From: Paraspadella gotoi | Taxonomy: Eukaryota; Chaetognatha | Direction of reading: 5' to 3' | DNA length: 64,000 bases | NCBI GenBank assembly: GCA_051294375.1 | Contig: CM119270.1 | Coordinates: 21,109,775 to 21,173,774 of the forward strand | Shown here: one piece after another, positions 56,858 through 64,000 of the stretch | Layout of the letters: each line of letters opens with the position of its first letter | How positions within the stretch are numbered: position 1 is the stretch's first letter | Position numbers and translations under genes: made by a program | The notes under the pieces: model-generated | The model's input: only the letters and a program-made list of their open reading frames with translations | Told to the model about the DNA's origin: nothing | Databases searched by the model: none

Positions 56858-57149
56858 TCTCTCACTCTCTACCCCTCCCTCTCTCTGGCCCTTTATCTTC
56901 TCTCCACGCTCATCGAGTATATCCTATGCTGGAAACCGGGCCGCGCTAAATCGATGACGTAGCTATGATTTTGCTGCTTTAGGGATTGGTTCTAACCATT
57001 CTAAAACAGTTGAGAGCAAAAAAATAAAGACAATTATGTAATCTGCTCGATCTTTTTTCCATTGAAGGATTTGAGTATCACCTTTCCAGATATTTGTAGG
57101 TTTCAACCCCTCTTTCTTCAATCTCTAATCATAAATAATAAAAGAGTTA
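55969..57149. other. No firm gene; Pro-rich frame at 56,703 and CT block
   Basis: A short plus-strand frame from ATG 56,703 (MIGDPPPPPLPPPD then IIDAPFISGSL) looks coding-like but runs into a CT microsatellite (56,813-56,888), and its opposite strand is equally open. It is left uncalled. The rest is AT-rich. Confidence 0.35.
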
Positions 57150-57215
57150 CCATCGGGATTCGATCCCGAGTTATTTGCGTCACTCTCACCGTCTTTACCA
57201 ATGTCGCCACGGCGA
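57150..57215 (-). mobile_element. tRNA-derived SINE head (A and B boxes)
   Basis: Minus strand: TGGCGACATTGG (about 57,210-57,199) resembles the A box and GGATCGAATCC (about 57,166-57,156) matches the B-box consensus exactly, with ~33 bases between. The cloverleaf is not complete, so it is read as a SINE promoter region rather than a tRNA gene. Confidence 0.6.
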
Positions 57216-58084
57216 AATTTTACAATAAAGATATTCCAACTTATTACTTATAATTTCTAGCATACTAGTAAAACAAATGAACACTGTTAATCAACTCCTA
57301 CAGGTTGAACTAGTAGTAGTATTGTGCTTACTAATAACAGTAACTTACCAAAGTCAATTCTTTACTTCTTCACAAAGACTCTCTATTGTTAACAACTGGT
57401 TAATCTATTTTGGTTCCATGTAGTTTATTGTCTTATATTATTGTTAATGAATTAATCTACCATTTTGTTGTTGCATATAGATATTGTAATTGCTTGATAG
57501 TAAAAGCAGTGAATATCTATATGCTTTGATTATTTTATTAAGGTCACCATTTTAAGTTGAACAAAATAAGACTTTGTTCCTGGAAACTTTTATCATAGCA
57601 ATTAAGCTATTATTAATGAACTCATCTGCAATGCCAGCTGGCGTGGCAAATTGACGCAACTCTTCAACGCCATCTTAGATGCCTATAAGTCAATTCGCCA
57701 CATATTACTTCATTAATTGGAGTTTCAGGGGTTTCAGACAAAAGTGACTGGGTTTTAGATCTTAGGTCTTAGATATTAAGTCAGCAGGTAACAAATGATT
57801 GCGCGATTTTCATCCTTCTTGCATGACATTGGTACAATGGTACAATGGCACATTGGCATAATGATACAATGGTTCTCTCGACAATTTATAACCCGAATGC
57901 GTTTTGATCAAAGAAGTGTTTGGATTAGTTGAGGTGCTTGACAATATGTTAGCCAAACGCGATTGCCTCTGAAGAGAGACGTACCAATGCCTGCGCTATT
58001 ATTTCCTGGGTAAGTCGACCAAATGTATACAAAAAAGGAAAATCTTTCTGCAAAGGTTTTAAAAGTATTTCCTCTCGCTCTTCC
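57216..58084. other. AT-rich intergenic; short GGTACAAT tandem at 57,826-57,875
   Basis: A 9-10 base unit (ACAATGGTA, ACATTGGCA variants) repeats about five times. No gene was seen. Confidence 0.5.
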
Positions 58085-58660
58085 TGATTCACTTCTTTTT
58101 TCTTCTTCTTCTTCCTGCCTTTTCTTCTTCCTCTTCCACCTTTTTCCTATTTTTCTTCCTCCCTTTTCTTCTTCCACTTCCTCCCTTTTCTTCTTCTTCT
58201 TCCTCCCTTTTCCTCTTCTTCTTCCTCTTTTTTCTTCTTTTTCTTTCTTCCTTTTCTTCTTCATTTTCCTTTTCTTTTTCTTATTCCTCTCTTTTTTCTT
58301 CTTCCTCCATTTATTCTTCTTCCTCCCTTTTCTTCTTACTCTTCCTTCCTTTTCTTCTTATTCTTGCTCCTTTTTCCTCTTCTTCTTCCTCCCTTTTCTT
58401 TTTCCTCTTCCTCCCTTTTCCTCTTCTTTTTCTTCCCTTTTCTTCTTCCTCTTCTTCCTTTTTCCTCTTCTTTTTCCTCCCTTTTCTTCTTCTTTTTCCT
58501 CCATTTCTTTTTCTCTTCCTCGCTTTTTCTCTTCTTCTTCTTCCCTTTTCTTCTCCCCTTCCTCCTTTTTCCTCTTCTTCTTCCTCCCTTTTCTCTTTCC
58601 TCTTCCTCATTTTTCCTCTCTGTTTTTCTTCCTCTTTCTCCTTTTTCCTTTTCCTCCTCA
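58085..58660 (+). repeat. Polypyrimidine (TTCTTCCTC)n tract, ~575 bases
   Basis: Imperfect TTCTTCC/CTTTTCTTC units on the plus strand with almost no purines. The 216-codon plus-strand frame (Phe/Ser/Leu) and the Lys/Glu/Arg frames on the minus strand are simple-repeat translations. Confidence 0.95.
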
Positions 58661-58685
58661 AACAAAAAAATAAAACACTTTAAAG

Positions 58686-58913
58686 ATGAAAGAATTATTT
58701 TTTGTGATTTTGAAGATCATTTTGAGCCTCACTGATGTCATCACTGATTTAAAAGTCACCACAAAATATCTTTATTCACAAATGAAGGAAATTGGAATCC
58801 TTTTAATGGTCATTTTAATTGGTCATTGTTTTATATCAGCAACATATGGAATATATACCATACATAAAAACCAGGAATATTTTTTTCGGATTTTAAAGGG
58901 AAAAATGTTCTAA
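58686..58913 (+). CDS. Membrane-protein fragment, XK-related-like part 1
   Basis: 75 codons from ATG 58,686, preceded by ACTTTAAAG, a possible acceptor after the polypyrimidine tract. Two hydrophobic segments are seen: FFVILKIILSL running into TDVITDLKVTTKYLY, then IGILLMVILIGHCF. A D-x-x-T-D motif at the end of the first span followed by a Tyr-containing loop recalls the XK-related (XKR) family, whose second half of the first span carries D-x-x-[ST]-D. No donor in a good context precedes the stop. AT-rich codons differ from the GC-rich genes elsewhere. Identification is tentative. Confidence 0.35.
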   Translation: MKELFFVILKIILSLTDVITDLKVTTKYLYSQMKEIGILLMVILIGHCFISATYGIYTIHKNQEYFFRILKGKMF

Positions 58914-59365
58914 TTTTGTACAAGAACCATGATAATGGGGGCATTTAAGGATTTTAATATTTTTCTAGAACCACATCCTTATTGAGTTAAATTTTTAAGG
59001 TTATTTTCGGTTAGATTGTAATTCTAACTAATTTTTTTATAAATCAACAAAATCAAAAGAAAAAGTTTTAAAAGTACTTACAGCTCGAGAGCGGTTTTAG
59101 ATAGGAAATTATATCAGAAAACTAACATCTTTTATTTCTAGAACGATATCAAATAAGAACAACTTAATTTACTATTTTTCAATCACATCTTATTTTTTCG
59201 CGCCTTTTTCAATCACGATTTTTGCAATTTTTCAAAAAATAAAGATGAGCTAAATTTGTCCACTTTATGAAACCAGCTATAATGGCAGGAATGCGTTGTG
59301 ATAATTTAATCACGAGATACAAAATTAATAAGTGTTTTGCCTAATAATTAGAACATTTTCTTCAG

Positions 59366-59525
59366 AATTCTAAAGTGAAATGTCTTACAATATTATTCAA
59401 CCTTTTGGGTTTAGGATCATTTCCATTAATTATTGATCAGTATTTTGACAACCAAATATCAAAGAAAAAAAGAAATAAAATGCCAAATAAGTTGTTGAAA
59501 AAAACGTTTTTTATTACCAACATGG
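59366..59525 (+). CDS. Membrane-protein fragment, XK-related-like part 2, cut by a gap
   Basis: Acceptor TTTTCTTCAG precedes 59,366. The frame NSKVKCLTILFNLLGLG, then SFPLIIDQYFDN and a Lys-rich stretch (ISKKKRNKMPNK), runs into the gap at 59,526. A hydrophobic LLxLG-type segment after the first pair of spans is where XKR proteins have their LLHLLQLG-like segment. It could equally be an unrelated multi-pass protein. Confidence 0.35.
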
Positions 59526-59550
59526 NNNNNNNNNNNNNNNNNNNNNNNNN
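59526..59550. other. Assembly gap, 25 N
   Basis: It interrupts the open frame that starts at 59,366. Confidence 0.99.
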
Positions 59551-59579
59551 ATTTAATTCATAATTTTTTTGAAAGTTTT

Positions 59580-59640
59580 CCACACTGCACTGCGGAACGA
59601 TTGCAGGTTCAATTCTACTTGGACTGGAGCCTCAGACTCG
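59580..59640 (+). other. tRNA-like T-arm remnant
   Basis: GCAGGTTCAATTCTACT near 59,602 resembles a T-arm/B box, but no A box or cloverleaf precedes it. Probably a SINE fragment. Confidence 0.3.
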
Positions 59641-59939
59641 CTTTGTATCGATGATACAACCCCAAAGTATAATTATATTACTTTTTAGTGGTCGAAAATC
59701 TACTCTATACAGAACGCAACCTGCTACAAATCTGTATGAGATGACAAATATCTCTTGCATGTGGCAGGGATGAGAATTCCTATGGTTCGCGACATGTTTT
59801 CTGTCTTGGCCAATTGATCATCAATATACTATGAATTTGTTTCAATTGCTTCTTCTACTTTTAGTTTGACTAGTTTGCCATAGATAATAGACACAGACTA
59901 TCTTTCAATCAAACAAATCTCAATTTATAAAAATTATTG

Positions 59940-60349
59940 ATAACAGCTGGTTCATTTTTAGGTTTATTGCAGGGGCTGTTTGGAACTTTAATATCATTAT
60001 ATCTGGTATATATATACTCCCTAAACTTTTGCATATGGGTTCTTTTTTTGGCTCACTTTCACTGCTGAGGTTATTTACATTAGCTGAATTGATCTCTTTA
60101 GCAAAAAGAATTTTTTCATGCAATGCCAAAAATTTAAAAGTGATGGAAATATCTGAGTCATTTAACTTTATATTGCTCGCTTTTTCAATGTTATGGAGTA
60201 GCATTTTATTTTCATTCTTTTTTGCTATAAAAATCATGCACATTTTAGCAGGTAAATCGCATCAGGTTGTTCTGATCCTTTTGATCACAATTGAATGTAT
60301 ATTTCTAGTAATCCTTCAGTTAATCAGCTATTTGATGTATATTAAATAA
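59940..60349 (+). pseudogene. Membrane-protein fragment, XK-related-like part 3, one frameshift
   Basis: The frame from 59,940 reads ITAGSFLGLLQGLFGT, then LISLYLVYIYS and FCIWVLF, and breaks near the T7 run at 60,043-60,049. The +2 frame then continues GSLSLLRLFTLAELISL, AKRIFSCNAKNLK and two more hydrophobic spans (LLAFSMLWSSILF, VVLILLITIECIF) to TAA at 60,347-60,349. A single-base error or mutation in the T run would join them. A Gln-containing span followed by a SxSLxxL-xxA-xK region again parallels XKR order. Low certainty on family, fair certainty that it is, or was, coding. Confidence 0.35.
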
Positions 60350-61329
60350 TGAATAAGAAATTGGTACAACCAATATAAAATTATCCATTCATTCAATAAA
60401 TAAAGCTACGTATATGGTGATCCTAAATTCGCCTCCCGTATAGCTTGGTGAAACTCCGCTCGTCCCGTTGGCTTTAGATAGCTTAGTACTTGTAAAAATG
60501 TTGTTTTTTTCCATGCCTCGAGGGTCGCCTGGTTTGATTAATCGGCCGTAGGTTGAACTGGATTTAACATGGAGCAAAAATTTTTAAATATCAAAAGTCA
60601 TAAATGTTTAATAAATGACGAATAAATCGTTAATAAATTTTTTTATTGTAGAGGTAAATAAATGGCAAAATTAGGTACTACAATAAAAACATGTAGAAAA
60701 TCCTTGGATTCCTTAAAAACAACAGTTTCCATCCAGCTGATCTTGTCCAGAGAACGAATTATGATCGAATAACAAGTTACGAGGTTTTTGGCCGAAAAAA
60801 AGCCACGGAGAAGCGACTAGAAGGTGACAAGACTGGTCTGAAAAAGTCAACTAAAGGACAAGGAAAAAATCACCAGACGCGGGTCACAAAATCTTTCAGA
60901 TCTCGTTCAACAACCGTGCGTTCCGGGTTCAATCCAACAGTCACTCTGAGCTTGGTCACCCAAGGTGCTGTCTTGAGGGCGGGCATGTGTGGCAATCCTA
61001 AATTCGCCTCCTGTATAGCTGTTGAAATTCACCTCGTCCCATTGGCTTGGACAGCTAAGTACTCGTTCACCAACTGTGAGTTCTGGGTTCCCCTCACGGT
61101 CATGCTGGTTAAATTAGATGGTGTCAGCATAAAAACGCCAGTGACATGGGTGTGGTCACAGCAGGTCCAAAGCCCAAAGCGCAATTGTCGGGAGATGCCT
61201 CACACCCGGGCATCACACATGTCTCCCGGCCATACTATCTTGCCTCTGATTTTAGACAGATCTTTGGTTTCTAAGGCCTCTATATGAATAATTTAAAATG
61301 AGTTTATTAATACATAATATACAGTTATA
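60350..61329. repeat. SINE-like fragments, two related copies
   Basis: CCTAAATTCGCCTCC-type sequence followed by TATAGCT and TAGCTTAGTACT/AGCTAAGTACT blocks occurs at about 60,420-60,495 and 60,996-61,055. Phrases with GTTCACCAACTGTGAG or GTTCAACAACCGTGCG plus GGGTTC recur at about 60,905 and 61,065. A family B end fragment lies at 60,362-60,412. The 123-codon frame at 60,916-61,287 is repeat-derived. Confidence 0.6.
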
Positions 61330-61730
61330 TTACAGTATTATACACTGACTCAGCCTTCAAAGTCAGGGCAAGATAGCTTATTCTATAAATGAATGGATAA
61401 TTTTTTTTAATGGTTTTACCAATTTCATAAAATTAGCAGCTCCTTTATTTGATGCTGGACAGAGTTATAATATAGTATTCCCGAAGTCGCCTCCATTTTA
61501 AACATTCTTTGAAATATTATACCACTTCATTGATAGGAAGACCAGGTACTTCAAAGAAATGATATGAACGGAGATGTGAGAGAGTCTGATTGAAAGGCTT
61601 ACAGGGACCTGCTATGTATTAGTTGTAAGCAGTGATGGTCGCTTAAACCACCAAAGCCTGTCCAAAGTCAGTGTGCTAAAAATGAAGCTTATTTATTAAA
61701 TAAATGGAAAAATTTTTATATCGTATTCCA
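61330..61730 (+). repeat. Dispersed repeat family B, partial plus full copy
   Basis: A tail fragment (AAAGTCAGGGCAAGATAGC, 61,350-61,435) is followed by a nearly full copy from TTTGAAATATTATACC (about 61,508) through AAGCCTGTCCAAAG (about 61,657) to ATTCCAATTTC (about 61,725). Confidence 0.8.
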
Positions 61731-61789
61731 ATTTCTTAGACAACCCAGTTTACAAAGATTTTAAACCATTCCTCACGCTTCCTTCAACA

Positions 61790-62600
61790 AGTTGAGCAAA
61801 AATGTCAGATCTGCCCTTGATTCATATCGGTAATTAATTAATAAATAATTAAATTATAAGTTAAATTAAATTAATTAATATATTATTAATTAGGCAATTA
61901 ATTAATTATCTTGATCTCAAATGTTTTAGTCTTTTTGTCACTAACCATGACAAAAGCAATGAACGACCATGAGAATAATGCAATATGACTGATTAATTAA
62001 TTATTTATTAATTCAATTGACTAATTGATTATTATTTTATTAATTACATCCTGCATTTACATTGATATAAAAGGAAAAGAAGCATAATCAATTTATGTGA
62101 AACAGGTTTTTTTGTTTTTCCATTTTAAACTCATTTCCACTAAGACGATTCATCGGAACTTGATTTCCAGCTTATCACACACTTTCCTACCCACCATTAC
62201 CCAAATCTCCAGGTCAATCGCCCCATCCACTCAGAGCAATAGGTGTCAAATAGTGAAATATATTTTTGTTTTTTTCCAATTAAAATCATTATCCACTTGG
62301 ACGGATTCCATCGAAACTTCATTATCAGCTCAATCACAACCTTCCCCTCGCAAACACAAAATTTTAATTCAAATTATTCCATCCAATCACAAGTAATTGG
62401 TGTTTTTTGCTAAAGGAGGGACGGATGAAGACAGACGACGGACAGACGGCACGATGGACGGACATCATTTTTTTTCAAACTTATCATAATTCGATGTTTC
62501 TGACATGATAAAGTGTGTGCCCGACAATATTGAGGGGCGGACGACGGACGACAAAGTGAATTATAGAGTCAGGGTCTGCTGATAGCAGATCGACTAATAA
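61790..62600 (+). repeat. Dispersed repeat family A, copy 2
   Basis: Same order of blocks as 5,340-6,085: GTCAGATCTG, a TAATTAATTAA-rich core, ATTTACATTGATATAAAAGG, TTGATTTCCAGCTTATCAC, CCTACCCACC, GACGGACAGACGG and CTTATCATAATT, then a GC-rich end. It carries an internal duplication of the GATTTCCAG/ATTATCAGCTCA block not seen in the first copy. Confidence 0.75.
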
Positions 62601-63054
62601 AAGGTACCGGGTTGGAGCTGGGGCTTTTTCGTTTAAGAATTAGAAAAAATTAAATTTACTGTTTAATCACCAAGGGACGACTAAAAAACCAGGTCGATAG
62701 GCAGGGGGAACCTTTGCATTGCCTTGCTTTAGACACTGAACAACCCTGATGAGAATTTTTTGCTGAAGCAATCAAGACCGTTATAATAGAAAAGCCTTAA
62801 AATTCCAGCCATGGGGTTTGCGCAAAATGATTGATTGTCGCCAACCAACGTTAGTTTTCTTATTGCGAAATAGAAAAAAGGGACGTAATTGCTTAATTAT
62901 TTTCACATCCAAGGAATCTATAATAAAACAATACAAATCAATAACTATAATTTTGATAATAAGCAGAATATATTATATCTTATAATAAAAAAAACAACCC
63001 AAACTCTCACATTGAATTATGTAAAACTTGGAAATACATGCTTAAATCCGACAC
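62601..63054. other. AT-rich, no gene
   Basis: No convincing frame. The short frame 62,889-63,080 lacks any feature. Confidence 0.45.
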
Positions 63055-63291
63055 ATGACCTACAATTGCGATGGTTTTGATGGATATTCTGTTTGTCTGG
63101 CCTTTTTATTTCTACTTTATTGCAAGTTTAAAGAGACCCGTATTCAAAATGGTTTACTATTTTTTTGCTCAATTATTACGCAACTACTTTATATGCAACA
63201 TTTTAACTGGTACATTTATCATTGCAATTTGCGTATTTGTTACAAGAAAAAGAAAAGCACTTTGCTAAAATTTACCCTTTTTTCAAGTTAA
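63055..63291 (+). CDS. Small hydrophobic open frames, possible further membrane exon
   Basis: Two overlapping plus-strand frames cover this interval. The better one (63,071-63,268) reads MVLMDILFVWPFYFYF, then KRPVFKMVYYFFAQLL and ILTGTFIIAICVF to a basic end (TRKRKALC), giving two potential spans with a basic loop. It could be a late exon of the same membrane-protein gene as 58,686-60,349, but no splice junction proves this. Confidence 0.25.
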   Translation: MTYNCDGFDGYSVCLAFLFLLYCKFKETRIQNGLLFFCSIITQLLYMQHFNWYIYHCNLRICYKKKKSTLLKFTLFSS

Positions 63292-64000
63292 AAACAAAAC
63301 ACCTTGACTTTATATAAAATTTACCTAAAAAGGAAGCGTTGGAATCCCAGTATTCTGTTAGCAAATTCGGAACCTCTACACAAATTTTTTTGGGATAGTA
63401 ATCGTAGCATTTTAAGTCAAACTGACTGGAAAAGTATTATTGTCATAATCCTGTTGGACCAGATGTCCTTCTTTCAATTATTCACCTGGTTTCCTCCCTT
63501 TCCATCGGATTCACGAAAGTCATATGGAGAAATTCTGCCTTCTCAAAATTCTCCGACATTGTGTTTAATTGCAAAAATCACGATTGTGAAAATTTGGAAT
63601 TCCATACTTGATACTTCGTCGAAATTGATACGAACTTTCTTTATTTAACTAAAAATTTTTCATCTCTTTAACTGTATCACTTTTCCAATAGGTAAAAGTT
63701 TATCAGCCTTTGTTTGGTAACAAGGAACCAATTTGTTAAATTTGATCATCAAGATTGTTTTATCATTGGTTCATTTTGGATATCTGCATTGGGATAAGGA
63801 AAGCAGAGCAATTTCAAGCGGCGAGTGGTTGGCTAAAGAACGTTGATAAGAATTCCTTAAACGATGTACCGCGAAAGGTTTGAGACTCTGGAAATGGCAC
63901 AACCCGTGATTATGAGTTCTTTAAGTTAGTCAGAGATTGTCATTTTATTGAAGAATATTGCGTCCAGGTTGGGCAAAAGAAAAAACCTCGTTAATGTGAC
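63292..64000. other. AT-rich, no supported gene
   Basis: A 114-codon frame (63,304-63,648) has no recognisable domain, start context or splice partner and is left uncalled. The window ends here. Confidence 0.4.

Noticed and set aside
56703-56957. Pro-rich coding exon starting MIGDPPPP
   Set aside because: Runs into a CT microsatellite, its opposite strand is equally open, and no splice partner was found.
57150-57215. Functional tRNA gene
   Set aside because: A and B boxes are present but the acceptor and anticodon stems do not pair; called a SINE head instead.
58023-58673. 216-codon Phe/Ser/Leu frame
   Set aside because: Entirely within the TTCTTCCTC polypyrimidine tract.
60916-61287. 123-codon frame
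   Set aside because: Overlaps two related SINE-like fragments; repeat-derived.

Overview
The window looks like nuclear DNA of an invertebrate animal. It has GT-AG introns, GC-rich coding exons in AT-rich surroundings, very abundant (GA/CT)n and (GAC/GTC)n microsatellites, tRNA-derived SINE heads, degenerate TTAGGG-type elements, and an animal ADF/cofilin gene on the minus strand. There is no operon, plasmid, phage or CRISPR structure. The phylum cannot be fixed from the sequence alone. Six 25-N gaps and one 10-N gap show a scaffolded draft assembly. Several gaps sit in GA/CT microsatellites at the hinge of inverted repeats, so part of the large-scale structure may be assembly artefact.

Layout. 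1-4,771 is a palindrome with ~2.2-2.4 kb arms, a GC-rich tip and no gap at the tip. 4,772-17,230 is mostly non-coding, with dispersed repeats, SINE-like pieces, one probable frameshifted terminal exon (7,769-8,131) and one Cys-rich terminal exon (14,801-15,060, minus). 17,270-25,278 is an inverted copy of 26,221-26,597 plus 27,885-35,690, but in rearranged order. The right copy carries the intact 5' part of a large acidic gene (33,769-36,298); the left copy is truncated and frameshifted. 36,385-39,173 is a second gene, with a duplicated short motif across its first two exons and a suspected one-base frameshift before a 491-codon Pro/Glu-rich ORF. 40,500-44,720 is a third inverted repeat, with a 1.5 kb insertion in one arm only.

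The best-supported genes lie on the right. A three-exon multi-pass membrane protein (47,274-51,702, plus, 953 codons) has exact phase agreement at both splice junctions. An ADF/cofilin gene (55,058 down to 52,907, minus) has two homologous, phase-matched, equal-length alternative last exons. From 58,686 on, the DNA is AT-rich and carries fragments of a multi-pass membrane protein in an order that recalls XK-related proteins, broken by a gap and a probable homopolymer frameshift. The rest is interspersed repeats.

The genes form no evident pathway. The most notable observations are the cofilin alternative C-termini, a hammerhead-ribozyme-like core at 27,407-27,446, two inverted-repeat elements with degenerate telomere-like interiors, a tail-anchored acidic repeat protein made by a 73-nt intron, and the recurrent inverted duplications centred on GA/CT or GC-rich tracts.
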